A stretch of DNA of 5,510 bases from Planctomycetaceae bacterium. Lineage in GTDB: Bacteria > Planctomycetota > Planctomycetia > Planctomycetales > Planctomycetaceae. Positions 1-5,510 of the stretch are shown here, one piece after another. The stretch spans positions 1-5,510 of the forward strand of contig JAJDEK010000122.1 in NCBI GenBank assembly GCA_029259875.1, read 5' to 3'. The position numbers and the translations under genes were made by a program. Under the pieces are notes generated by a model. That model was not told the DNA's origin. It did not search any database and was given only the letters and a program-made list of their open reading frames with translations. Within the stretch, counting starts at the first letter, position 1. Every line of letters begins with the position of its first letter.

Positions 1-143
1 ATCCCCCTCATTACGAATACTGAAGTGACCTCTTGTGAACGTGCGGCTTAGAATACAGGGATATTTCTATTTATCACCGCTGAAAATAGTGCTGATCTTT
101 TGAGAAACCTTGTTCGAAACGCTAAGCTAGAGGTAAGAGACTC

Positions 144-172
144 TTGTTGAGTTCATTAAGGGCCTCTACAAT
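144..172 (+). promoter_or_regulatory. Candidate sigma70-type promoter for metK
   Basis: TTGTTG (144-149) and TACAAT (167-172) are separated by exactly 17 bases. The -10 box matches the consensus at five of six positions and the -35 box at only three. Transcription would begin near 179 and give metK an untranslated leader of about 150 bases. This is the best-spaced hexamer pair I found ahead of metK, but such pairs arise easily by chance and planctomycete promoters are poorly defined, so it is only a candidate. Confidence 0.25.
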
Positions 173-193
173 CGGGGGCAATATCGCTCTCGA

Positions 194-276
194 ACACCAA
201 TTTCACAAAGGTGTAGTAGGTATGACCTTTTGAGGTTGAATGACTTCGAAGGTACTAAAGTAATCCCGAAATCGGG
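194..276 (+). promoter_or_regulatory. Foldable metK leader with competing hairpins
   Basis: The segment ahead of metK contains several short complementary arms, some of which exclude each other. ACACC (194-198) can pair with GGTGT (210-214). AAAGGT (207-212) can instead pair with ACCTTT (225-230), and ACCT (225-228) with AGGT (233-236). CCCG (265-268) can pair with CGGG (273-276) around an AAAT loop. metK genes in several phyla are controlled by SAM-sensing leaders, but I do not recognise the conserved core of any known SAM or SAH riboswitch class here. The stems are short, so this may be chance. It is recorded because the region is otherwise unexplained. Confidence 0.2.
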
Positions 277-328
277 TGATATACATTTTTGACTATATTT
301 AATTAATGCAAAAAGGGTGGAGTAACGC

Positions 329-1507
329 ATGGCTAATTTCTCGTTCACAAGTGAATCGGTCAGTATGGGGCATCCTGATAAAGTATCTGACCAAGTGTCA
401 GATGGGATTTTGGATGCATTGCTCGCTGGCGATCCTTATTCACGCGTCGCTTGTGAGACTTTGTGTACAACTGACTTAGTTGTGCTCTCGGGGGAAATCA
501 CCAGTAACGCCAAAGTCGATTACGAGAAAGTCGCCCGTGATGTGATTCGGGACATTGGCTACACCAGCAAAGATATCGGCTTTAATGCTGATACTTGTGA
601 AGTTCTGGTGAAGCTACATCAACAAAGTGCAGATATTGCACAAGGCGTTGATGCAGAAGGTGCGGGAGATCAGGGATTAATGTTCGGTTATGCTTGTAAC
701 CAGACCGAAGAATACATGCCGGTTCCGATTGCCCTTTCACATCGAATTTTGAATAAACTTACCGAGATCCGTCAGAATGGCGAAGTCGATTGGTTATTAC
801 CTGATAGTAAAAGCCAGGTCACAGTTGAATACGAAGATGGCAAGCCTGTTGGCGTCTCGGCTGTAGTGGTTTCAACGCAGCATACAGACAATGTCAGCCA
901 AGAAGAAATTCGTGAATTCGTCATTGAAAATGTGGTCAAAGAAATTATCCCTGCGAGCTTTTTGAGTGACACGACCAAGTACCATATCAATCCTACCGGT
1001 CGTTTTGTGATTGGTGGACCGCATGGGGATACTGGTCTGACAGGACGTAAGATCATTGTTGACACTTACGGTGGTTGGGGGCGTCATGGTGGCGGTGCTT
1101 TCAGTGGTAAGGATTCGACTAAAGTAGACCGTTCCGCAGCCTATATGGCTCGTTATATCGCTAAAAATATTGTGGCCGCTGGCTTGGCTTCCGAATGCGA
1201 AGTTCAGCTTTCTTATGCGATCGGTGTTGCTGAACCGACTAGTATTTACGTAGATACTAAGAACACTTCAGTGATTCCAGAAGAAACCATTTCTCAACTG
1301 GTCAGAGACATCTTTCCTTTGACGCCACAGGGAATTATTAACCACTTGCAGTTGCGCCGTCCCATCTTCAGGAAAACAACTTGGGGCGGACACTTTGGTC
1401 GTAACGATCCTGATTTTACTTGGGAAGCAACAGACAAAGCTGCTGAGCTGAGAGACGCCGCTGGCTTGGGAAATGAAGTGCCTGAGCCTCAATTCGCAAT
1501 CTCATGA
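329..1507 (+). CDS. metK: S-adenosylmethionine synthetase (methionine adenosyltransferase)
   Basis: This cytosolic enzyme condenses methionine and ATP into S-adenosylmethionine, releasing phosphate and diphosphate, and requires Mg2+ and K+. The 392 residues compare well with about 384 in E. coli, so it is full length. All family hallmarks are visible: the N-terminal GHPDK motif with catalytic His15 and a Mg2+-binding Asp17; Glu43, equivalent to the K+-linked Glu; the mobile active-site loop around residues 100-110; the GAGDQG signature at 111-116; the [13 protein letters not shown] stretch at 229-241; and the glycine-rich phosphate-binding GGGAFSGKD at 254-262. N-terminal, middle and C-terminal SAM-synthetase domains follow in order. 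The ATG at 329 is supported by GGTGGAG (316-322), six bases upstream, and the protein opens directly into the conserved FTSESV segment. A membrane-protein gene follows closely on the same strand. ahcY, a frequent partner in SAM recycling, is not in the window. Confidence 0.98.
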   Translation: MANFSFTSESVSMGHPDKVSDQVSDGILDALLAGDPYSRVACETLCTTDLVVLSGEITSNAKVDYEKVARDVIRDIGYTSKDIGFNADTCEVLVKLHQQSADIAQGVDAEGAGDQGLMFGYACNQTEEYMPVPIALSHRILNKLTEIRQNGEVDWLLPDSKSQVTVEYEDGKPVGVSAVVVSTQHTDNVSQEEIREFVIENVVKEIIPASFLSDTTKYHINPTGRFVIGGPHGDTGLTGRKIIVDTYGGWGRHGGGAFSGKDSTKVDRSAAYMARYIAKNIVAAGLASECEVQLSYAIGVAEPTSIYVDTKNTSVIPEETISQLVRDIFPLTPQGIINHLQLRRPIFRKTTWGGHFGRNDPDFTWEATDKAAELRDAAGLGNEVPEPQFAIS

Positions 1508-1513
1508 ATTGAG
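1488..1513 (+). repeat. Inverted repeat spanning the metK stop codon
   Basis: CTCAATTC (1488-1495) and GAATTGAG (1506-1513) form a perfect 8-base inverted repeat around a 10-base loop, and the metK TGA lies at the loop/right-arm border. The stem has only three G-C pairs and is followed by TTTCTGT rather than a long T-run, so it is at best a weak terminator, an attenuator or a 3'-end stabiliser. An alternative pairing of GCCTCA (1486-1491) with TGAGGC (1527-1532) would exclude it. Confidence 0.3.
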
Positions 1514-1551
1514 TTTCTGTGGAGACTGAGGCAACTCTCGCCGAGCAGAAT

Positions 1552-1556
1552 GGAGG
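1552..1556 (+). promoter_or_regulatory. Ribosome binding site that decides the start of the 1566 gene
   Basis: GGAGG at 1552-1556 directly abuts the first in-frame ATG (1557), leaving no spacer, which would not work as a normal Shine-Dalgarno arrangement. It lies nine bases before the next in-frame ATG (1566), an acceptable distance. The start is therefore placed at 1566, which removes only three residues. Confidence 0.65.
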
Positions 1557-1565
1557 ATGCTCGAC

Positions 1566-2531
1566 ATGGAAGAAACAAAACACAGCATCAATCAGGTCAT
1601 GGATAGAACCACTCGGGGAACGTCGTCTCGTTTGAGATGGCTGTTCCCTTTTTTTATCATTGGCATCAGTTTTTTGATCGCAAGTATTTTACTGTTAATG
1701 CGCGCTGCGGGCAGCTTTCAAGTTCAGCAGAGTATTTTACCTCTGGTGATATTAGGCGGCCTACTATCGGGTCTCTCTTTAGGCACGCTACTTTTGATTC
1801 GCTATAATCAACTGATGGATCTTTCAAAGAGCAAAAAATATTGTTTAACTCTGGCGCTGATTCTACCTGTCTTGGGTGGAATACTCGCAGCACTACCAGT
1901 CGGACAATTGACTCCGACTGGAGGATTGGTCTTGGTTGTGGTTTACTTTCTGGCTTTCGTAGGTGTTCTCGAGCTGATTGAACGCGAAGCAGCAAAGTTG
2001 ACAGTTCCACCCAGTGAGCGGCACAATGCAGGGCAACAGTTCTCTCAGTCTGAGGGGGGAAAGAGAAGTTCAAAGCCGAAACAGGTTATTGTTGAAGAAG
2101 AAACAAGAGAAGAGCCGCCTGAATTGATCGAAGAGGGTAATGAAGCATTGTTGAAAGCTTTGCTGGAACAGCCTACCGATTCTGCTCAGGAAGTCGTAGA
2201 GTTTGACGAAGGGCAAGAAAATCGTTCACAGTGGATGAGCCGAGTGACGGAACCGAATGGATCTGAAGTGGTTGAAGGAGGAACCCTGGTTCAATTTGCC
2301 GTCGACCAGAAGGTCAGTGTGATCCATATCGGGCTTTTCCCTCCTCTACCAGGTATTTTAAGCGTCTCCTGTGATTCCGAAGTTGGGACAGCAGTCAGAA
2401 CACGAATCCTTGAAACCCGTGGCTATGGTATCAGTGTGGAAGTGAAAAGAGGGCATGATTTGGAAGAGGAGTTCGAAACATATCTATATTATCGAATTAC
2501 TAACAATGAATTAACTGAGGATGTTGCCTGA
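1566..2531 (+). CDS. Membrane protein of unknown function: four TM helices and a C-terminal soluble domain
   Basis: I do not recognise a named gene. The 321-residue product has four predicted membrane helices at about 26-46, 56-79, 93-111 and 118-138. Basic residues before helix 1 and between helices 2 and 3 suggest that both termini are cytoplasmic. A glutamate-rich, low-complexity linker follows (about 139-230) and leads to a folded-looking domain of about 80 residues (235-315). This domain contains the segment HIGLFPPLPG, then alternating hydrophobic segments and RTRILETRGYGISVEVKR, which suggests a small beta-rich fold. I have the impression that such domains recur in planctomycete proteins of unknown function; this is memory-based and untested. 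There is no signal peptide and no catalytic motif. The gene begins about 60 bases after metK on the same strand without a clear terminator between them, so co-transcription is plausible. That is not enough to tie it to SAM metabolism. Translation from ATG 1557 is the alternative. Confidence 0.85.
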   Translation: MEETKHSINQVMDRTTRGTSSRLRWLFPFFIIGISFLIASILLLMRAAGSFQVQQSILPLVILGGLLSGLSLGTLLLIRYNQLMDLSKSKKYCLTLALILPVLGGILAALPVGQLTPTGGLVLVVVYFLAFVGVLELIEREAAKLTVPPSERHNAGQQFSQSEGGKRSSKPKQVIVEEETREEPPELIEEGNEALLKALLEQPTDSAQEVVEFDEGQENRSQWMSRVTEPNGSEVVEGGTLVQFAVDQKVSVIHIGLFPPLPGILSVSCDSEVGTAVRTRILETRGYGISVEVKRGHDLEEEFETYLYYRITNNELTEDVA

Positions 2532-2647
2532 AAAAGTGTAGGTATGTTCATTTTTACGGAGCTGCATTTTACCTATCTTATTCCATAGCTGGATTTTTCT
2601 ATATTTAGCTAGTTTCCAAATTTATGAATCGCTATACTCTGCGGACG

Positions 2648-2690
2648 TTACTAGTAAATTTGAGATAAATAACAATTGGCAATTACTAGT
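2648..2690. repeat. Imperfect inverted repeat around ACTAGT, possible operator
   Basis: ACTAGTAAATT (2650-2660) faces AATTACTAGT (2681-2690), the reverse complement apart from one extra A. Because ACTAGT is itself palindromic, TTACTAGT also appears as a direct repeat at 2648-2655 and 2683-2690, 35 bases apart, close to a whole number of helical turns. It could be a paired protein-binding site, but the stretch is AT-rich and chance is a real possibility. Confidence 0.3.
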
Positions 2691-2880
2691 GGGACTCGAT
2701 CATTTCTTTGTCTCACAACAAATCTTGATTGCTCTTGGTGAGCGTTGCGTAATCGTATTCACAGCAGGTTTTCTTGATAATAGAGGCCTGTTTCGGTGGA
2801 ATTGTGCTACATCACGATAGGATTCGTGTTGAATGGAGACTGAGCTCTGGAATTCATTCAGGGGTCGGTAATTGCTGAAT

Positions 2881-2885
2881 AAGGA
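2881..2885 (+). promoter_or_regulatory. Ribosome binding site supporting the fabH start
   Basis: AAGGA lies ten bases before ATG 2896. The alternative in-frame start, TTG 2872, has AGGGG (2860-2864) seven bases upstream. The ATG is preferred because it is the stronger initiator; the choice changes the protein by only eight residues. Confidence 0.5.
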
Positions 2886-2895
2886 TGTCAGAATA

Positions 2896-4044
2896 ATGCA
2901 CAAAACTTCTTTAAAATATAAAACAACAAATCAAGTCGATTCCTCTGATCTTGAGTCAGTCCTGGATGCATCTGGGCTTCTGAACCATCAGATGAAATTG
3001 TCGTCTGATAAAAAGAAAATAGAGAGTAAGCGTGGTCGCCAAGTGATTAGTCAAAGAACTAATTCATTATTGGGAGTACAAATTGTTTCGAGTGGATCTT
3101 ACGTACCCAATAATATTGTCACCAATCAAGATCTCCAGGAACGTTATGGTTTTGATCCGGAATGGATTGAGCAACGTACTGGAATTTTAGAACGTCGTCA
3201 TGCCCCTCCGGAAATGGCGACCAGTGACTTGTGCTACGAAGCAGCACAAAAGGCAATTCGTGCTGCACGTGTCAGTCCTGAAGACATCGATTTGCTAATT
3301 GTCGGTACCTTTACACCAGACTATCAGTGTCCTTCAGTTGCTTGTCTGGTTCAGGACCGATTAGGCCTTGATGCTCCTGCGATTGATCTACAAGCTGCTT
3401 GTGCCGGATTCATGTATTCATTAGTCACTGCAGCTCAATACGTAGCGACCGGTAACAGTAAACTAGCCTTGGTGATTGGCGGAGATTGTAATAGCCGCAT
3501 TGTTAATCCTGAAGATCGCCGTGTTGCTCCTCTGTTTGGAGATGGAGCAGGGGCCGTGTTACTTGCGAAAGGAGATCCACACCAGGGTTTGACCTGTTAT
3601 CAGACTGGATCGGATGGTAGTGGCTCCTCTTTGCTGGATCGGCCTGCCGGTGGCACACGTAATCCTGCCACAATGGAAGACATTAAAGAGGGCAGACATT
3701 TTTTAAGCATGGATGGTCGCAGTGTCTTTAAATGGGCTGTTAGAACTGTCGCCGATACCATTGACCTGATGTTAACCAAAACTGGCATGAGCGTGCACGA
3801 GGTGGACCTGTTTTTGATGCATCAGGCCAATATTCGGATTATTGATTCCGCTTGTGAACAATTAGGGATTCCACGCGAAAAGGTATTTAACAACCTGAGC
3901 AAGTATGGAAATACCTCTGCAGGATCTATTCCCATTGTCCTTGATGAAGCATTCAATGCCGGTCGGATTAACCGAGGAGATACAGTTCTACTCAGTGGTT
4001 TTGGAGCAGGACTTGCCTGGGGTACCGGGTTGTTTCGCTGGTAG
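2896..4044 (+). CDS. fabH: 3-oxoacyl-[acyl-carrier-protein] synthase III (KAS III)
   Basis: FabH starts type II fatty acid synthesis in the cytosol by condensing an acyl-CoA primer, usually acetyl-CoA, with malonyl-ACP to give 3-ketoacyl-ACP and CO2. The thiolase-fold triad is complete: Cys169 in the AACAGF motif, His309 in LMHQAN and Asn339 in KYGNTSAG, with the His-Asn gap of 30 residues as in E. coli. Trp90 and Arg94 in the WIEQRTGI segment match the CoA-binding Trp32 and Arg36 of E. coli, and GDGAGA occurs at 215-220. The C-terminus (GFGAGLAWGTG) is typical. The 382-residue length exceeds the usual 320-335 because about 57 polar, charged residues precede the first conserved segment (LLGVQIVSSGSYVP). 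The gene stands alone, without plsX, fabD, acpP or rpmF beside it. Primer preference, straight or branched, cannot be read from the sequence. A relative acting in secondary metabolism is possible but less likely. TTG 2872 is an alternative start. Confidence 0.93.
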   Translation: MHKTSLKYKTTNQVDSSDLESVLDASGLLNHQMKLSSDKKKIESKRGRQVISQRTNSLLGVQIVSSGSYVPNNIVTNQDLQERYGFDPEWIEQRTGILERRHAPPEMATSDLCYEAAQKAIRAARVSPEDIDLLIVGTFTPDYQCPSVACLVQDRLGLDAPAIDLQAACAGFMYSLVTAAQYVATGNSKLALVIGGDCNSRIVNPEDRRVAPLFGDGAGAVLLAKGDPHQGLTCYQTGSDGSGSSLLDRPAGGTRNPATMEDIKEGRHFLSMDGRSVFKWAVRTVADTIDLMLTKTGMSVHEVDLFLMHQANIRIIDSACEQLGIPREKVFNNLSKYGNTSAGSIPIVLDEAFNAGRINRGDTVLLSGFGAGLAWGTGLFRW

Positions 4045-4126
4045 AACGGTAATTAGGAAGCGCGAATGTGTTTCCAAATCTGATACGCGAGATATCAATC
4101 TCATCTGTTAACTTAGCCTACAGTCG

Positions 4127-4149
4127 CTTAAAGAGGCCTCTTTTCTAAG
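4127..4149. terminator. Candidate bidirectional terminator between convergent genes
   Basis: The palindrome AAAGAGGCCTCTTT (4130-4143) lies between the convergent ends of fabH and the reverse-strand gene, right beside the latter's stop codon. It folds as AAAGA-GGCC-TCTTT, and CTTA/TAAG outside it allow extension past a small bulge. On the + strand it is followed by a short T-run and on the - strand by TTTAA, so it could act in both directions. The hairpin is short and A-T rich, so termination is likely weak or Rho-assisted. Confidence 0.45.
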
Positions 4150-5428
4150 ACGTTTCTTCATCTTCCTGTTTTTCTTCTGCTGATTGCTCTGGATTCACAG
4201 GTCGTTCAATCACCGGTTCTCCCGATTTGGCAACGCCTGCTAGTGGGAGTTCGGCTGCTTGCTCCTCTTCAGCATCCGCATTGTATATGTGATCAAGAGG
4301 GGTGCCATCATCACATTTTCGTAAGAGAAAATAGATGACAGTATTAGCCGACCAGAAAAAACTGATGATGAATCCAGAAAACAGAATACTAAGTGCTTGT
4401 CCCCATCCCAGAGTAATGGTTCTCGCGAGCGAATTTTGATTGTGAGTGAATAATTGATCGGCAGTAGCGCTACTCAGTCCCCAATTGACTCCCCAGAAAG
4501 AGAGATACGAGACAAACTCGATTAGTAATTCCACGAAGAAAAGACAAACTGCCCCATAGCAGAGGGTCACAATCACGAGCCACAGAAAATACCAAATGCG
4601 ACCAAACAGGTAACTGAAAATACGACTCAACCCGTCAAATCCATCACTGTCTTCGACACTGATGGTGGTCATCATAAGAGGCCAGCCCGCTAGTGTGACT
4701 AACAGAATCAAGCTCATTACGAATGCAAAGAGGAAAGCGAGCCCCCAGAGCAGGCTTACTATGGTACCACCAGCGCCTGGAATATGACCGAGCAAGCCTA
4801 TGAGCAGGCACAACACCCAGAAAAATCCCATGCCAGCAAATGGGAGCAGGGGAGCACTCACTAGTGAGAGTATACGTTTCAATGAGAAACGCAACGCGGC
4901 ACGGAGTCCGATGTGTTCATCCTGAGCAAATTGGATGGCAGCAATTCTGGTAATCGCGCCACCAAAGAGGGACCACACGATAATTGCCCATAGTAGTTGC
5001 GTCGTGGCATAAGCCAGTGAACTCCAACTGACCCCCACTTCGAAGAGTGTTAAGACGGGCCTGGTAAAGGATGACATTGGCTCCAGCAATTTTCTTTCAT
5101 CCATGTCATGAAAGATTGAGTAATTGCGATTCTCGCCAAGTATGCTAATGCTTTCGAGTCGGTGTTGTAGGAAACCATTCGAAGCCTGCGGGTAAAACGG
5201 GATAATTTGCGAAAGCGATTGCTCTGTTTCTCCTCCTTGTTGTGGAGGAGCAAATGGAAGACTGTTAAACAGATGATTCCCTAAAATCAAAAGCAGAAAG
5301 GCTGCCGAGGCTAGCAAAATTTTCTGAAAATCGACGGCCAGCCGAAAGACGCGAAACAGATACAGCCAAGGAAAAATTGTTTTGTAAGGGATCGGTTCAG
5401 AAATGAGAGAAGGTTTTTGATTCATCAT
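4145..5428 (-). CDS. Six-helix membrane protein of unknown function, planctomycete type
   Basis: I recognise no named gene. The 427-residue product has predicted membrane helices at about 34-56, 138-160, 189-212, 222-248, 279-308 and 340-368. A loop of roughly 80 residues between helices 1 and 2 probably faces away from the cytoplasm. The two best-looking conserved regions are in cytoplasmic loops: GGAITRIAAIQFAQDE (about 156-171), followed by a basic stretch, and GWPLMMTTISVEDSDGFD (about 248-265), followed by GLSRIFSYLFGR. The tail (370-427) is polar and rich in glutamate. From memory, this pattern fits a family of uncharacterised planctomycete membrane proteins; no transport, enzymatic or channel motif is visible. 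ATG 5428 is the only upstream choice before an in-frame stop at 5471-5473, although a second Met follows at once (5425). No Shine-Dalgarno sequence is evident, so initiation may be SD-independent. The gene converges on fabH and shares no visible pathway with it. Confidence 0.88.
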   Translation of the reverse strand: MMNQKPSLISEPIPYKTIFPWLYLFRVFRLAVDFQKILLASAAFLLLILGNHLFNSLPFAPPQQGGETEQSLSQIIPFYPQASNGFLQHRLESISILGENRNYSIFHDMDERKLLEPMSSFTRPVLTLFEVGVSWSSLAYATTQLLWAIIVWSLFGGAITRIAAIQFAQDEHIGLRAALRFSLKRILSLVSAPLLPFAGMGFFWVLCLLIGLLGHIPGAGGTIVSLLWGLAFLFAFVMSLILLVTLAGWPLMMTTISVEDSDGFDGLSRIFSYLFGRIWYFLWLVIVTLCYGAVCLFFVELLIEFVSYLSFWGVNWGLSSATADQLFTHNQNSLARTITLGWGQALSILFSGFIISFFWSANTVIYFLLRKCDDGTPLDHIYNADAEEEQAAELPLAGVAKSGEPVIERPVNPEQSAEEKQEDEETS

Positions 5429-5510
5429 AAATCGGAAAGATTGTCCAAGGGCCCACAGATGAAATAGATGTCAATCTGATTGTAGTATGCAACACAAGAA
5501 CTAAAGCTGA

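Larger units (their letters stand above)
2532..2895. other. Non-coding interval upstream of fabH
   Basis: About 360 bases carry no convincing gene. The stretch is AT-rich relative to its neighbours. It includes an imperfect inverted repeat at 2648-2690, described separately, and a weak promoter-like pair: TTGATA (2774-2779) and TGGAAT (2797-2802), 17 bases apart, matching five and four of six consensus positions. A further possible fold pairs TGAATG (2830-2835) with CATTCA (2855-2860) shortly before fabH. A reverse-strand open frame across 2700-2903 has no convincing start or recognisable protein character. The length suggests that fabH has its own promoter and is not part of the metK unit. 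Confidence 0.5.

Noticed and set aside
1..51. Open frame from the window edge to TAG at 49-51, possibly the tail of an upstream gene.
   Set aside because: Only 16 codons are visible and they resemble no family; an open run this short at an edge is expected by chance.
109..125. TTCGAAA stretch resembling a tRNA T-loop.
   Set aside because: The flanking five bases on each side are not complementary, and no acceptor, D or anticodon arms are found around it.
294..299. TATATT as a -10 box immediately before metK.
   Set aside because: There is no -35 box at proper spacing, and a start there would leave only a few bases before the ribosome binding site.
772..1065. Reverse-strand open frame inside metK.
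   Set aside because: It lies wholly inside a highly conserved gene and has no recognisable protein character; it is a shadow of metK codon structure.
1666..2073. 135-codon reverse-strand open frame inside the four-helix membrane-protein gene.
   Set aside because: Low-complexity, irregular composition with no domain; the opposite strand encodes coherent membrane helices.
2539..2575. TAGGTA/TACCTA inverted repeat after the membrane-protein gene, considered as its terminator.
   Set aside because: The stem has six pairs, the loop 25 bases and there is no following T-run; too weak to call.
1520..2844. The 11-base sequence TGGAGACTGAG occurs near 1520-1530 and 2834-2844, upstream of two genes.
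   Set aside because: Several repeated 11-mers are expected by chance in a window this size, and the flanks do not match.
2700..2903. Reverse-strand open frame of 67 codons in the fabH upstream gap.
   Set aside because: It starts on TTG inside fabH, lacks a clear ribosome binding site and encodes no recognisable or well-composed protein.
3905..4111. Short + strand open frame overlapping the 3' end of fabH.
   Set aside because: It is a frame-shifted shadow of the conserved fabH C-terminus, and its sequence past the fabH stop is featureless.
5469..5474. Perfect TTGACA on the reverse strand upstream of the six-helix membrane-protein gene.
   Set aside because: No -10-like hexamer lies 16-19 bases downstream. 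A TACAAT (5479-5484) lies on the wrong side of it and has no good -35 of its own.

Overview
The window looks like ordinary chromosomal DNA from a planctomycete, with moderate GC content and a style resembling the Gimesia/Rubinisphaera group. That placement is an inference from protein character: a planctomycete-like MetK and FabH, beside two membrane proteins of a type I associate with this phylum. It has not been tested by any search. I see no transposase, integrase, phage gene, CRISPR array, rRNA or tRNA, and codon use looks even across the genes.

Layout: positions 1-328 are non-coding, with a candidate promoter and a leader that can fold several ways, ahead of metK (S-adenosylmethionine synthetase, 329-1507, +). 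A gene for a four-helix membrane protein with an acidic linker and a C-terminal soluble domain (1566-2531, +) follows at a short distance on the same strand and may be co-transcribed. Next is about 360 bases without a convincing gene (2532-2895), containing an imperfect inverted repeat and weak promoter-like hexamers. Then comes fabH (3-oxoacyl-ACP synthase III, 2896-4044, +), with all catalytic residues present and an N-terminal extension of about 60 residues. A short palindrome (around 4127-4149) sits in the gap between fabH and a convergent gene for a six-helix membrane protein of unknown function (4145-5428, -). The last ~80 bases hold that gene's upstream region.

How the genes work together: metK makes SAM, the general methyl donor, and fabH starts type II fatty acid synthesis. 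The two pathways are not directly linked, and the genes are separated by the long non-coding gap, so they are probably independent transcription units. The two membrane proteins have no assignable function. I found no clear new multi-gene system. The points most worth checking are the foldable metK leader, the two uncharacterised membrane protein families and the N-terminal extension of FabH.
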